The notes beneath the pieces were generated by a model that saw only the letters and a list, made by a program, of their open reading frames with translations, was not told the DNA's origin and made no database searches. 64,000 nt of DNA from Paracoccaceae bacterium. GTDB taxonomy: Bacteria > Pseudomonadota > Alphaproteobacteria > Rhodobacterales > Rhodobacteraceae. The stretch spans positions 46,538-110,537 of the forward strand of contig JASJAU010000002.1 in assembly GCA_030066855.1 (NCBI GenBank), read 5' to 3'. Below are positions 44,836 through 53,967 of the stretch, piece by piece (position 1 is the stretch's first letter; the number at the start of each line of letters is the position of its first letter). The position numbers and the translations under genes were made by a program.

Positions 44836-44873
44836 GAACTATATCACGGTGGAGCAGCAGGTTACACCAATGC

Positions 44874-44966
44874 CCATATTGGGCCCACAGGAGATATCTA
44901 ACGGTTCTGGTCAGGCTCCGAGCATCGTTTCTCGGCCGAATGACCGCTTGGCAAGGAGAGCGGTCT
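44874..44966 (-). repeat. Dispersed intergenic repeat, copy A (inverted)
   Basis: Read on the minus strand this stretch follows the same order of blocks as the copies at 58087, 58886 and 62271: AAGCGGTCATTCG, then CTGACCAGAACCGTTAGATATCTCC, then GTGGGCCCAA (block landmarks, mismatches present). It is the only copy outside the 58-64 kb area and the only inverted one. Confidence 0.6.
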
Positions 44967-45075
44967 TGGTACCTCGGGCATTTCGTTATGATCGCGAGGA
45001 GATTGAAGAAAACAAAACCATCCGCGCTACTTCACCGTAAGCTTTGTGACGGAACGCGGACGGGAGGAGCGGATC

Positions 45076-45492
45076 ATGCGGCTTGGATTGATGGCAATTG
45101 TTTTCGCGGGGGCGCTCGCGGGCATGGTGCGCGCGGCGGATGTTCTTCCAGCCGAGCCAGGCATCGAGGGAACGATTCAGAGCCAGATCGATGCGTTTCT
45201 CGTGGACGATTTCGTGACGGCGTTCACCTTCGCGTCGCCGAACATACAAGGGATGTTCGGTTCTCCCGAACGGTTCGGATCGATGGTTCGGAGCGGCTAT
45301 CCGATGGTCTGGCGTCCGGGTGAGGTGCGGTTTCTCGAGCTGAGGGACGTGGGCGGTCAGCTTTGGCAGAAGGTCATGATCCGCGACCAGCAAGGCCAGC
45401 TGCATGTGCTCGACTACCAGATGGTTCAGAGTGAAGGTCTGTGGAAAATCAACGGCGTGCAGGTGTTGAGAGCGCCGGGCGTGGGCGCCTGA
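45076..45492 (+). CDS. Secreted DUF4864-like protein
   Basis: The ATG at 45076 has a GGGAGGAG site and opens a Sec signal peptide (LMAIVFAGALAGMVRA). The 138-residue product contains an NTF2/SnoaL-like ketosteroid-isomerase fold: QSQIDAFLVDDFVTAFTFASPNIQ and DYQMVQSEGLWKINGV, the DUF4864 pattern. Periplasmic; no known function. Confidence 0.8.
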   Translation: MRLGLMAIVFAGALAGMVRAADVLPAEPGIEGTIQSQIDAFLVDDFVTAFTFASPNIQGMFGSPERFGSMVRSGYPMVWRPGEVRFLELRDVGGQLWQKVMIRDQQGQLHVLDYQMVQSEGLWKINGVQVLRAPGVGA

Positions 45493-45562
45493 GCGATCTG
45501 ATCGGAATCAAAGCAAGCCCGATGGCCCTGTGGTGTTCTGTCCTCCAGAGGAGGAGTCCGCC

Positions 45563-45973
45563 ATGTACAAGAACATTCTCGTGCCGGTCGATCCGGGCCA
45601 TGAGGTCATTCACGAACAATCGCTGAAGATGGCCAGAAACCTGGCCGAAGACGCCAATACAGTGATCACAGCCCTGACCGTCGTGGAACCGCTGCCAGCC
45701 TATCTGGCGGGGGAGCTGCCCGACGAGGTGTCGAAAATGGCGGGCGAACGCGCGATGGCGACGCTGCGCTATTTGACGAGCGGGAGTTCGGACATCGTGA
45801 CCGCGATCCGCCGGGGCTCGCCCGGTCAGGAGATTCTGCAATACGCGCATGAGCATGATTGCGATCTGATCGTCATCGCTTCGCACAAACCGGGGCTGCG
45901 AGATTATTTTCTGGGCTCCACAGCGGCGCGGGTGGTGCGGCACGCGGCCTGCAGCGTACACGTGATGCGCTAG
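45563..45973 (+). CDS. Universal stress protein (UspA family)
   Basis: A 136-residue UspA-fold protein: YKNILVPVDPG at the start and the ATP-binding ending GSTAARVVRHAACSVHVM (the GxxG-9x-G[S/T] pattern is partly kept). The ATG follows GAGGAG. It converges on the next gene with a 4-base overlap of stops. Confidence 0.88.
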   Translation: MYKNILVPVDPGHEVIHEQSLKMARNLAEDANTVITALTVVEPLPAYLAGELPDEVSKMAGERAMATLRYLTSGSSDIVTAIRRGSPGQEILQYAHEHDCDLIVIASHKPGLRDYFLGSTAARVVRHAACSVHVMR

Positions 45974-46425
45974 GGGCTTTCCAGCCAGTCGTTGATCGTC
46001 TTGGCGATAGGCGCGCGGTCGGCGCCGCCGAAGCCGAATTCCATTGGGATTGGCCCGTCGTCCATCACCAGGGCGAGGCGCGTCATGCGAGTTCCGTCGC
46101 TCCAATTACTTTGCCACATTGCGCGCTCCAGCCGGTCGAAGGAGAGCGTATAGGCGCGGGTCTTGAAGAGCCGCTTGTGCTCGATCGTGATTTGGCCGTG
46201 CGGTTTGTCGAAGGCGATCCTGAGCGAAGGCGCGTACCACCAGCCGACCGCCCAGATCGCAAGGCCGATCTCGGCGATCAGCAGGCGCAAGATTGGGCCG
46301 TCGCCTTCAGGGTTCAGTGCGGCCGCGGCGACGGCGCCCGCGCCAACGAGAAAGAAGACGAGCTGCAGGAAGCGGGCCTTGTCCTCGACGACGAGACGGT
46401 CTGCGGTTTCTTCGGCGATCTTCAT
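45970..46425 (-). CDS. Membrane protein with PH-like domain
   Basis: A 151-residue protein with two adjacent N-terminal helices (FLQLVFFLVGAGAVAAAALN and LLIAEIGLAIWAVGWWYAP, approximate) and a beta-rich C-terminal part with ITIEHKRLFKTRAYTLSFDRLE, resembling a small PH-like membrane-bound module. The stop overlaps the universal stress protein stop. Function unknown. Confidence 0.6.
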   Translation of the reverse strand: MKIAEETADRLVVEDKARFLQLVFFLVGAGAVAAAALNPEGDGPILRLLIAEIGLAIWAVGWWYAPSLRIAFDKPHGQITIEHKRLFKTRAYTLSFDRLERAMWQSNWSDGTRMTRLALVMDDGPIPMEFGFGGADRAPIAKTINDWLESP

Positions 46426-46514
46426 GGGCGTCAGCGTTCCCGGAATGGCGCTCTGGCGCAAGGCGTCTCCACTCGTCGTTTTGTGGTATTGTCAGGATGA
46501 AAAGGAGCCAGCCC

Positions 46515-46835
46515 ATGCCAGCCATCGTCAAGGACCGCCCGCTGCAGACCGTCATCACCACCTTCGAATGCTCGCCTGGCACCTGCGCGGACCTGCTCGA
46601 GGGTCTGCAGGCGGCCTACGCAGAGTTCATCTCAAAGCAGCCGGGGTTCATCGGAGCGGGGCTTCATGTGAACGACGCGCAAACCCGTATCGCCAATTAT
46701 TCGCAATGGGAGCGGCGGGAGGACTTTCAGGCGATGCTGCGGTCGGCGGAAATGCGCAAGCGGAACAAGGCGTTCGCGGCGCTCGCCTCGCGTTTTGAAC
46801 CGGTGATGTACGAGGTGGCTGGGGTCTTTGACTAG
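46515..46835 (+). CDS. Antibiotic biosynthesis monooxygenase (ABM) domain protein
   Basis: The ATG has a strong AAGGAG site. The 106-residue ABM/ferredoxin-like fold shows QPGFIGAGLHVNDAQTRIANYSQW. Members degrade heme or quinols or act as unspecific oxygenases without cofactors; the role here is open. Confidence 0.8.
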   Translation: MPAIVKDRPLQTVITTFECSPGTCADLLEGLQAAYAEFISKQPGFIGAGLHVNDAQTRIANYSQWERREDFQAMLRSAEMRKRNKAFAALASRFEPVMYEVAGVFD

Positions 46836-47311
46836 GCCGTCAGGTCGTCGGGCGTCAGGCGATAGGCCTTGCCGAAGCCGCCGTTCAGGAGAGCCCCGGA
46901 GGGCGCGAGGCGGACGAGGCGGAAGTCGGCAAAGTCGATGTAGAGCTGGGCCTTCGGTTGGGCCGCCAGGTAGTTCGCCTTGCCCACCTCTGTTTTCTCA
47001 AGAAACTCCGCGCGAACCTGCAACGTGATCCGGGGATGGGCGAGCGGATCGCCGCGCCCCGGCTCCCCGATCAGGAGCGAGGCGATGGGATGGGCGCGGA
47101 GAGCGGCCGTATGCGTCGACAGGTCTGAGATCAGAGTCGTCACCGAGCCGTCCGAAGCGGGGGCCAGCGCCACGCGCGTGACGAAGGGCGCGCCGTCGAT
47201 GAGCGTGGCGAGCGCACCGTGCCGCGCTTCCGTGATCAGCCCTTGGGCGAGCGCGCGAGCCTCGTCATCGGTGGGCCGGATCGGGTCGATCTTTTTCGGA
47301 GTGTCAGGCAA
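46832..47311 (-). CDS. Pyridoxamine 5'-phosphate oxidase-like (HugZ-type) flavoprotein
   Basis: The 159-residue split-barrel protein begins ARALAQGLITEARHGALATLID and continues PFVTRVALAPASDG, as in HugZ-type heme-degrading or FMN-binding proteins. YIDFADFRLVRLAPSGALLNGGFGKAY near the end is a HugZ-like segment. Next to the ABM gene, a heme-related function is conceivable. Stops overlap by four bases. Confidence 0.8.
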   Translation of the reverse strand: MPDTPKKIDPIRPTDDEARALAQGLITEARHGALATLIDGAPFVTRVALAPASDGSVTTLISDLSTHTAALRAHPIASLLIGEPGRGDPLAHPRITLQVRAEFLEKTEVGKANYLAAQPKAQLYIDFADFRLVRLAPSGALLNGGFGKAYRLTPDDLTA

Positions 47312-47729
47312 GGGGCGCCTCGGCGCAGGCGCGGAAAGCGCGGACCGGCTCCGACGCGCCCTCGAGTTGGAGCGTGACCGTGCGATCGCCGATGAGCGCC
47401 GTCGCGGTTTCGTTGAACTCGAGCCCGTTCAACACATTGCCGAAACCCCGGTCGGAGACGGTGAGCGTGGCGCCGCTCTCGGAAAGTCGGTGGCGGTCGG
47501 TCGTGATCGTCAGACCGCGCGGGCCGCTGAATCGGATCGCGAAGACCGGCGCATCAGGCCAGCCGGCGCCGGTGAGCGCGATGGCGTAGGGCTCGGCCGC
47601 TCTGGGGTCGTAGGTGACGGTCACCTCCGCCGCGCTCGTGCTGTGCGAGAGCGTGCAGACGGGCGTCGGCGTGAACTCCCAGGCGGCGGCGGGGGCCGTG
47701 ACGGCCAGAAGGGCGATAAGGCTGCGCAT
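47304..47729 (-). CDS. Secreted hypothetical protein
   Basis: A 141-residue product with a Sec signal peptide (SLIALLAVTAPAAA) and a beta-rich mature part containing two Cys residues (CTLSHS and FRACAEA) likely to pair. Overlaps the start of the HugZ-like gene by eight bases, so the two are coupled. No family recognised. Confidence 0.6.
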   Translation of the reverse strand: MRSLIALLAVTAPAAAWEFTPTPVCTLSHSTSAAEVTVTYDPRAAEPYAIALTGAGWPDAPVFAIRFSGPRGLTITTDRHRLSESGATLTVSDRGFGNVLNGLEFNETATALIGDRTVTLQLEGASEPVRAFRACAEAPLA

Positions 47730-47777
47730 CACCGGAAGGTAGCGGGCGCCACCGCGAGGGCAATCGTCCCTTTTGGA

Positions 47778-48077
47778 TCAAGCGCGGGTCGTCGCGATCG
47801 CCGAGATGTCGGTCGTCTCGGGCGGGCCGGCCAGAATGGGTGTGACGCGGGCGCGGTAGCCTTCGAAAGCCTTGCTTTCGAGGAAGGCGTGCTTGCCGGT
47901 ATCGTCATCGAACTCGAGAACGCCGACGAAAGCCGAAGCGTCGCTTGTGGCGAAGGCGGAATAGGTGACGGCGCCGGCGCATTCGGTCTTGAGTTCGGCG
48001 ATGAGCGTTTTCATCGCGTCGGCCTGCGCGTCGTGATCGTCGGCGGATTTCAGGGTGTAACGGACGAGGAGGGACAT
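47778..48077 (-). CDS. Small ABM/dimeric alpha-beta barrel-like protein
   Basis: A 99-residue protein with a ferredoxin-like pattern (LLVRYTLKSADDHDA, then FVGVLEFDDDTGKHAFLESKAF) resembling ABM or DUF1330-type dimeric alpha-beta barrels. ATG 48077 lies after an AAAGGAG site on the minus strand. Monocistronic; function unknown. Confidence 0.6.
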   Translation of the reverse strand: MSLLVRYTLKSADDHDAQADAMKTLIAELKTECAGAVTYSAFATSDASAFVGVLEFDDDTGKHAFLESKAFEGYRARVTPILAGPPETTDISAIATTRA

Positions 48078-48165
48078 AGTCGGCGCTCCTTTCTCTGCGC
48101 GTTGGGATTAGGCGCCATATGGACGGGAGACGTCAAGCGATCCGGTCGCGCCCTCCCGAGCCGCC

Positions 48166-48804
48166 TCAAAGGAGCCCGTGTTTCGCCGCCCAGCTTCGCA
48201 AGTGATCGGCATGGGCGGGCATTCGCTGGTCCGCGTGTGTGAGATAGGCGCCGAGAACGGTGCTGGCATCCTTTGTCCGCCCTCGGTTAAGCAGGATGCA
48301 GGCCTTTTGGATGGGAAGCGGCGTCTCGAACATGACGCTCGCTCCATCCGATTGATCACCCTCAAGGTCCTCTTCCTCATGGTTCAGGATGTCGTCAGAG
48401 GATTGAAATCGGGATAGCAGTTCAAGGTCTTTGTCGAAGGCCGCGCCAACCTCTGAAAGCACCCATTCTTCAAAGCTGACGGGCCAGGCGTGATGCGCCC
48501 GGTAGACCCGGTCCGGCCCGATCGACGCGCGAACGCAGCAATCGTAGTCGTTGACCCATGCACCCGGTTCGGGATTGCCGGTGTAGAGCCGGATATCGGG
48601 GCAATAGACACCGAAATGCAGGTGGAACCCGCCATGACCAGCGCTGTAGGCGCCGATCTGAAAAAAGCGGGCCTGGTGTGTCAGCCCGCCCGGCGTCGTG
48701 CGGTTGAAGGCGTTGCCGCGTTTGCGGAAGCCCTCGCGCCGCATGCGGGGCGCGAAATGACCCGCGATCTTTTTCATCTCGTCGGAAAAGGACGCCGTCA
48801 TCAT
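48166..48804 (-). CDS. DUF4304-like protein
   Basis: The 212-residue product shows the DUF4304 layout: an N-terminal helix, then GFRKRGNAFNRTT, HQARFFQIGAYSAGHGGFHLHFGVY and a C-terminal helical region. Soluble, no signal peptide. The ATG overlaps the stop of the upstream RidA-like gene (ATGATGA). Function unknown. Confidence 0.65.
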   Translation of the reverse strand: MMTASFSDEMKKIAGHFAPRMRREGFRKRGNAFNRTTPGGLTHQARFFQIGAYSAGHGGFHLHFGVYCPDIRLYTGNPEPGAWVNDYDCCVRASIGPDRVYRAHHAWPVSFEEWVLSEVGAAFDKDLELLSRFQSSDDILNHEEEDLEGDQSDGASVMFETPLPIQKACILLNRGRTKDASTVLGAYLTHADQRMPAHADHLRSWAAKHGLL

Positions 48805-49190
48805 GGGCGGCGGGCGATGCAGTCGATTTCGACCAATGCGCCCACGGCGAGCGCGGTGACTCCCACGGTGGTTCGGGCGGGGCGGCGGTCCTCCGGGAAA
48901 TAGGTCTCATAGGTCGCGTTGAAAGCGGCGTAGTCGCGCTCGAACGCAGTCAGGAAGCACCGGCACTGGACGATATGCGAGAGGTCGAGGCCGAGCTCGC
49001 CAAGGATCAGGGCGAGGTTCTCCATCACGCGGCGCGTTTGCGCTTCAATGCCTGCGGGCAGGGGTGCGTCGGGCGCGTCGGGGTCGGTCGGCATCTGGCC
49101 GGTGAGAATGACCCAACCATCCGCCTCGACCGCGTGGGAGAAGGGCGCGACGGGTCGGGGGCCGTTGGCGAAGAGGTGGAAGTCCGGCAT
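48801..49190 (-). CDS. RidA family protein
   Basis: A 129-residue RidA-fold protein: WVILTGQMPTDPDAPDAP, then HIVQCRCFLTAFERDYAAFN and the C-terminal ARTTVGVTALAVGALVEIDCIA, with the canonical Arg. The start could be eight codons earlier (49214). It likely deaminates enamines/imines. A second RidA-like gene is at 37983-38378. Confidence 0.85.
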   Translation of the reverse strand: MPDFHLFANGPRPVAPFSHAVEADGWVILTGQMPTDPDAPDAPLPAGIEAQTRRVMENLALILGELGLDLSHIVQCRCFLTAFERDYAAFNATYETYFPEDRRPARTTVGVTALAVGALVEIDCIARRP

Positions 49191-49304
49191 GAGCCAGAGG
49201 TTAGGCGAAGTCATAGACGGCGGGCAATGACGAGGTGCGGCGTGGCGTGGCATTGACCGGATGGGCGACCGGACGGAGCCTGCGCGAAACCTCGAAAGGG
49301 ACGA

Positions 49305-49892
49305 ATGACGATGCGTGCGATACTGGCTTTGGTTCTGATGACTGGCGCCGCGTGGGCCGATCCGGTGGGGATTACGCCCGAGATGGTGTCGGTGACCGTG
49401 GAGACGGCGGACGGGCCGGTCGAGATCGCGCGGGTCCAGGACAACGCCAATGCAGTGACGGGTGACTGGGCGCTGACCTCCCGGCCCTGCCCGAACTTCT
49501 GCATTCAGCCGATGGTGCCGGCCGAGGGCGTGACGCCGATTGGGGAGCTTGAGTTGTTGGCGTTTTTGCAGGATCCGGAGGCCGTGGTGATCGATGGGCG
49601 TATTTCGCCTGAGTTCAGGGCAGGCACGATCCCGGGGGCCGTTTCGGTGCCGCATAACGAAGCCGCCGACCGGCTGGGCGAGCTGGGCTGCGAGCCGGAT
49701 TTTGAGGGGTTCGAGTGTGCGGACGACGCGCCTGCGGTCGCCCTTTTCTGCAACGGGCCGTGGTGCGGGCAATCGCCTGCGGCGGCGCGGCGGATGATCG
49801 AGGCGGGCTATCCGGCGGAGAAGATCCATTACTATCGGGGCGGGATGCAGGTGTGGCGGTCGCTGGGGCTGACCGTGGTGCCGGGGGAATGA
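49305..49892 (+). CDS. Secreted rhodanese-domain protein
   Basis: The 195-residue product has a Sec signal peptide (ILALVLMTGAAWA) and a rhodanese domain with VVIDGRISPEFRAGTIPGAV and active loop LFCNGPWCGQSP (Cys acceptor). Its stop overlaps the next start (ATGA at 49889-49892). It would transfer sulfur or sense thiols in the periplasm. Confidence 0.85.
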   Translation: MTMRAILALVLMTGAAWADPVGITPEMVSVTVETADGPVEIARVQDNANAVTGDWALTSRPCPNFCIQPMVPAEGVTPIGELELLAFLQDPEAVVIDGRISPEFRAGTIPGAVSVPHNEAADRLGELGCEPDFEGFECADDAPAVALFCNGPWCGQSPAAARRMIEAGYPAEKIHYYRGGMQVWRSLGLTVVPGE

Positions 49893-50266
49893 CCCGCGAG
49901 GAGTTCAATACATTCTGCGGCGGGCTGAAGGGCGCGACTCATGTGGTGCAGTGGGCGGAGTCCGACGTCTGGAAAGTGGGCGGCAAGGTCTTCGCCTGGT
50001 GCGCCCGCGATGAGGCCGGACCGGCTTTTACTTTCAAAGTCGGGGACATCGGTTACGAGGTTCTGACCGGCGAGCCGGGCATCCGGCCGGCGCCTTACAT
50101 GGCGCCGCGCGGTTTGAAATGGGTGCAGGTCTATGAGCCGGACGCGATGAGCGAGGAGAGCCTGCGCGCGCATCTTGTGGCGAGTTACGAGATGGCGGTG
50201 GCGCGGTTGACGCGGAAGGTGAGGGCGGAGTTGGGCGTGAGCGCCGGTCCCGCCGGAGGCGGGTGA
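49889..50266 (+). CDS. MmcQ/YjbR-family DNA-binding protein
   Basis: A 125-residue protein with the YjbR/MmcQ layout (LKGATHVVQWAESDVWKVGGKVFAWC and FTFKVGDIGYEVLTG). The start ATG overlaps the rhodanese stop. YjbR binds DNA through a double-wing fold; specificity unknown. Confidence 0.8.
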   Translation: MTREEFNTFCGGLKGATHVVQWAESDVWKVGGKVFAWCARDEAGPAFTFKVGDIGYEVLTGEPGIRPAPYMAPRGLKWVQVYEPDAMSEESLRAHLVASYEMAVARLTRKVRAELGVSAGPAGGG

Positions 50267-50361
50267 AACGTCCAGTGGACGTTTCAAGGCGCGAACGGGC
50301 GGAGCCCCGGGGTTCGGTCGGGTGCGAGTGAGACGGTTGGTGGGTGTTTTGGGGCGCGGAT

Positions 50362-50426
50362 GTAGGGCGGGGTTCACCCCGCCTTTTCTCGGCCGACGCG
50401 ATTTGGCGGGGTGAACCCCGCCCTAC
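50362..50426. repeat. REP-like 22-bp inverted repeat (GGGGTTCACCCCGCC type)
   Basis: Two perfect 22-base complementary arms at 50362-50383 and 50405-50426, each centred on GGGGTTCACCCC, are separated by 21 bases. Each arm is itself nearly palindromic, so it can fold as cruciform. The element resembles REP/RAYT-type intergenic repeats seen in Rhodobacteraceae (from memory). It lies in the gap after the MmcQ gene. Confidence 0.65.
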
Positions 50427-50445
50427 GGGAGGCGGTGAGGCTGCG

Positions 50446-50545
50446 CGCAGGGTGGGTGATTTCACCCACCGGGCGTCAGTGCGGGCGAGGGAGGGATTGA
50501 CGTCGGGTGAACCTTCGCCGGCGCGAAGAACCACCCACCCTACGC
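50446..50545. repeat. REP-like GGGTGGGTG inverted repeat
   Basis: A second element with arms at 50446-50459 (GCGCAGGGTGGGTG) and 50532-50545 (CACCCACCCTACGC), one mismatch, about 72 bases apart, plus a local hairpin GGTGGGTG/CACCCACC at 50451-50470. Same kind of GC-rich inverted repeat as the one just upstream. Confidence 0.55.
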
Positions 50546-50550
50546 TCGCT

Positions 50551-50715
50551 TCAGCGTCCTTTCTTTGGCTTTTGCCCCTTCGTTTCATCTTGAGACAGTA
50601 CGGACGCAGCCAGTTGCCGTACTTCTTTGGGCGTTGGTTTCTTTCTGCCCGAAAGGACATCGGACGCGAGGGACGAGAGTTTTGGGGAGCTTTGCTTTGC
50701 TGGCCTCTTTGCCAT
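50551..50715 (-). CDS. Small conserved basic protein (54 aa)
   Basis: The 54-residue product MAKRPAKQSSPKLSSLASDV... ends in LAASVLSQDETKGQK. I recall near-identical small proteins in many bacteria, always of unknown function, with this PTPKEVRQLAASVLSQDETKG block. An AAAGGG site precedes ATG 50715. It may be a small nucleic-acid binder given the basic ends. Confidence 0.7.
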   Translation of the reverse strand: MAKRPAKQSSPKLSSLASDVLSGRKKPTPKEVRQLAASVLSQDETKGQKPKKGR

Positions 50716-50867
50716 GGCGTTACCCTTTGATTTCAATGGATTCTTGACATCTATATGTCTTGAGCGTAATAGAGGACGGGACGGTTCTGCAGCGCCGCCC
50801 CGCCGCCGTAACTCGTGAGTTACGGCCTCAGGTTAACAAAGCGGCTTGCCACATTGGGATACTCCTT

Positions 50868-51371
50868 TCATTGCCTCGGGAGGCGTGGTGGGAGGTTTAG
50901 AACACCGGGAGTGCTGGCGGCACTTCCGGTGTTCGCTTCTTCAGAGGCTGCAGCCTCTGAATGCTTGATTGGGAAACCAAAGCGAATTATTGCAACCGGA
51001 GTTACAACGAAGCCTTTTTCCGCGTCTCCTTTTAGTAAATCCGTCCTTACTAGGTTTCTTACGCGATCACGAACGCTAGAAAGAGTGACCGGATTCCCAA
51101 TTTCGTTTGTGATTTCAGCAATTTGATCGTAGTCCAGAGGGGCGTCCCTTTTGTGCATTTCCGCGAGCACTTCACGCCATGCTTGGGAAATCGCGCCTTT
51201 TGTGCGCCCTGAACCAACGCCCCCGCCTTTCTTACCAGATTTAGCCGCTGGCCTTATCTGAGCAGCAGTCTCTAGTGCCGTAATCTCGGCTTCGAGAATT
51301 CGGAGGCGGCGTTCGAAGTCGGCGTGCTGCCGCTTCTTCTCTGCGATCATTTCATCAAGCGCGTCAGACAT
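50868..51371 (-). CDS. Coiled-coil plus winged-helix-like regulator
   Basis: A 167-residue protein. Residues ~1-38 form a charged coiled coil (EKKRQHADFERRLRILEAEI). A Gly-rich linker (SGKKGGGVGSGRTKG) follows, then a winged-helix-like domain (YDQIAEITNEIGNPVTLSSVRDRVRNLVR). It looks like a small DNA-binding regulator with a dimerisation coil. Located between the 54-aa protein and uvrB. No family recognised. Confidence 0.65.
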   Translation of the reverse strand: MSDALDEMIAEKKRQHADFERRLRILEAEITALETAAQIRPAAKSGKKGGGVGSGRTKGAISQAWREVLAEMHKRDAPLDYDQIAEITNEIGNPVTLSSVRDRVRNLVRTDLLKGDAEKGFVVTPVAIIRFGFPIKHSEAAASEEANTGSAASTPGVLNLPPRLPRQ

Positions 51372-51469
51372 ACGCCGCTAACAACGCGAAAAAACGCGGT
51401 GCGCAAGCCGATGAGGTGTTAATGGCGAAAAAGCGATAGCTTTTCCGCGTTCGTGGGGTCGAATTTGGC

Positions 51470-53665
51470 TTAACGCCCCCGCCGCCTAACATTTCCCCCA
51501 CGCTGCCCGGCCCGGCCCGCCGTGCTCCGCCCCTTGCCCTTCTCCGACGAGGCCACCGCCTGATCCACCGCTGACTGCCGCGCCAGCGGGTCGTCGGCGA
51601 CGACCAGATCCACCGTCTCCAGCCGCTTGATCTCGTCCCTGAGCCGCGCGGCCTCCTCGAATTCCAGGTTCTCGGCGGCCTTGCGCATCTCGTCGCGCAA
51701 TCCGTCCAGATGCGCCTGCAGGTTGGCGCCGACGAGCGGTTTTTCAACCTGCGCGGTGACGCGGGCCATGTCGGTGTCGCCCTTGTAGAGGCCGGAGAGC
51801 ACATCCTCGACATTCTTCTTGATCGTCTCGGGCGTGATGCCGTGCTCCTCGTTATACGCCATCTGCTTGGCGCGGCGGCGGTCGGTTTCTTTGAGCGCGC
51901 GCTCCATCGAGCCGGTGACGCGGTCGGCGTACATGATGACGCGGCCGTCGGCGTTCCGCGCGGCGCGGCCGATGGTCTGAATGAGCGAGGTCTCGGAACG
52001 CAGGAACCCCTCCTTGTCCGCGTCCAGGATCGCGACGAGGCCGCATTCGGGGATGTCGAGCCCCTCGCGCAACAGGTTGATGCCGATCAGCACGTCGAAC
52101 GCGCCGAGGCGGAGGTCGCGCAGGATCTCGATCCGCTCGAGCGTGTCGATGTCCGAATGCATGTAGCGGACGCGGATGCCCTGCTCGTGCATGTATTCGG
52201 TCAGGTCCTCGGCCATGCGCTTGGTCAGCGTGGTGACGAGCGTGCGGTAGCCGTCGGCGGCGACCTTCCGGACCTCGTCGAGCAGATCGTCGACCTGCAT
52301 CTCAACGGGCCGGATCTCGACCTGCGGGTCGAGGAGGCCGGTGGGGCGAATGACCTGTTCGGTGAAGACCCCGCCGGTCTGCTCCAGTTCCCAGGACTGG
52401 GGCGTGGCCGAGACGAACACTGACTGGGGGCGCATGGCGTCCCATTCCTCAAACTTCAACGGCCGGTTGTCCATGCAGGAGGGCAGGCGGAACCCGTGCT
52501 CGGCCAGCGTGAACTTGCGCCGGTAGTCGCCCCGGTACATGCCGCCGATCTGGGGCACGCTGACATGGCTCTCGTCGGCAAAAACGATGGCGTTGTCGGG
52601 GATGAATTCGAACAGGGTCGGCGGCGGCTCCCCCGGCGCGCGGCCGGTGAGGTAGCGGGAGTAGTTCTCGATCCCGTTGCAGTGCCCGGTCGCTTCGAGC
52701 ATCTCGAGGTCGAAGTTGGTGCGCTGCTCCAAACGCTGAGCCTCGAGAAGCTTCCCTTCATCGACCAGTTGATTGAGCCGCTGTTTCAGCTCGACCTTGA
52801 TGCTATCGATGGCCTGTTTCAGGGTCGGCTTGGGCGTCACGTAATGCGAGTTCGCGTAGACGCGGACCTTTTCCATCGTGCCGGTTTTCTCACCCGTCAG
52901 CGTGTCGAATTCGGTGATGCTCTCGAGCTCTTCCCCGAAAAAGCTCAACCGCCAGCCACGGTCTTCGAGGTGGGCAGGCCAGATCTCGAGGCTGTCGCCG
53001 CGCACGCGGAAAGTGCCGCGCTGGAACCCCTGATCGTTGCGGCGGTACTGCTGGGCGATTAGGTCGGCCATGACCTCACGTTGATCGTAATTGCGACCGG
53101 CGTGCAGGTCCTGGGTCATGGCTCCATAGGTTTCGACCGAGCCGATACCGTAAATGCAGGAGACGGAAGCGACGATGATGACGTCGTCGCGCTCCAGGAG
53201 CGCCCGGGTGGCCGAGTGGCGCATCCGGTCGATCTGGTCGTTTATCTGGCTCTCTTTCTCAATGTAGGTATCCGATCGCGGCACGTATGCTTCAGGCTGA
53301 TAGTAGTCATAGAAGCTGACGAAGTACTCGACCGCGTTGTCGGGGAAGAACCCCTTCATCTCGCCGTAGAGCTGGGCGGCGAGCGTCTTGTTCGGGGCGA
53401 GGATGACGGCGGGGCGCTGGGTCTCTTCGATTACCTTGGCCATGGTGTAGGTTTTGCCGGTGCCGGTCGCGCCAAGGAGGACCTGGTTCTGCTCGCCCTC
53501 GTTGATGCCTTCGCTGAGCTCGGCGATCGCGGTCGGCTGGTCGCCCGCCGGCGTGAACTCGGTCTGCATGACCAGCGCGCGGCCGCCCTCGAGCTTCTCG
53601 CGCGCGCGAACATCGGGCGCGGGCGAGTTGAGCACGGGCATCTGTTCGGGGGAGTTGTTGTGCAT
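51470..53665 (-). CDS. uvrB: UvrABC system protein B
   Basis: The 731-residue protein is UvrB: Walker A GATGTGKT near 63-70, the beta-hairpin region with [18 protein letters not shown], helicase motifs ([16 protein letters not shown]) and a C-terminal UvrC-binding (UVR) domain with [17 protein letters not shown]. It verifies lesions in nucleotide excision repair. No alphaproteobacterial SOS box is visible in the short upstream region. Confidence 0.97.
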   Translation of the reverse strand: MHNNSPEQMPVLNSPAPDVRAREKLEGGRALVMQTEFTPAGDQPTAIAELSEGINEGEQNQVLLGATGTGKTYTMAKVIEETQRPAVILAPNKTLAAQLYGEMKGFFPDNAVEYFVSFYDYYQPEAYVPRSDTYIEKESQINDQIDRMRHSATRALLERDDVIIVASVSCIYGIGSVETYGAMTQDLHAGRNYDQREVMADLIAQQYRRNDQGFQRGTFRVRGDSLEIWPAHLEDRGWRLSFFGEELESITEFDTLTGEKTGTMEKVRVYANSHYVTPKPTLKQAIDSIKVELKQRLNQLVDEGKLLEAQRLEQRTNFDLEMLEATGHCNGIENYSRYLTGRAPGEPPPTLFEFIPDNAIVFADESHVSVPQIGGMYRGDYRRKFTLAEHGFRLPSCMDNRPLKFEEWDAMRPQSVFVSATPQSWELEQTGGVFTEQVIRPTGLLDPQVEIRPVEMQVDDLLDEVRKVAADGYRTLVTTLTKRMAEDLTEYMHEQGIRVRYMHSDIDTLERIEILRDLRLGAFDVLIGINLLREGLDIPECGLVAILDADKEGFLRSETSLIQTIGRAARNADGRVIMYADRVTGSMERALKETDRRRAKQMAYNEEHGITPETIKKNVEDVLSGLYKGDTDMARVTAQVEKPLVGANLQAHLDGLRDEMRKAAENLEFEEAARLRDEIKRLETVDLVVADDPLARQSAVDQAVASSEKGKGRSTAGRAGQRGGNVRRRGR

Positions 53666-53967
53666 GGACAGCGGCTCTTTGGCAGGAGGGGCCCACAGAT
53701 ATTGACGGCTTTGCAGGGTCTTTCAAGCGCCGCTCCTGACAGCGGATGTCAGGAGGCTGGCGAAACACAACTTTGAGTAGTTTTCCACTTGCGAAATCTC
53801 CCAATAAGTATAAAGTGCGAGTCGTTAGAAGACCACCGACAGCCGGCTGGATCACGCGACCCACCCACCCCTCGCTCCACGTGATCCGGTCGGCCCCCCG
53901 GCGGCTCTCAGGTCTTGCTTTGGCGGGGGATTTCTTCGATAGATTGGCTGATCTGAAGGAACCTGAC

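Noticed and set aside
53665..53760. SOS (LexA) box before uvrB
   Set aside because: No GAAC-N7-GAAC or GTTC-N7-GTTC type site found in the upstream stretch.
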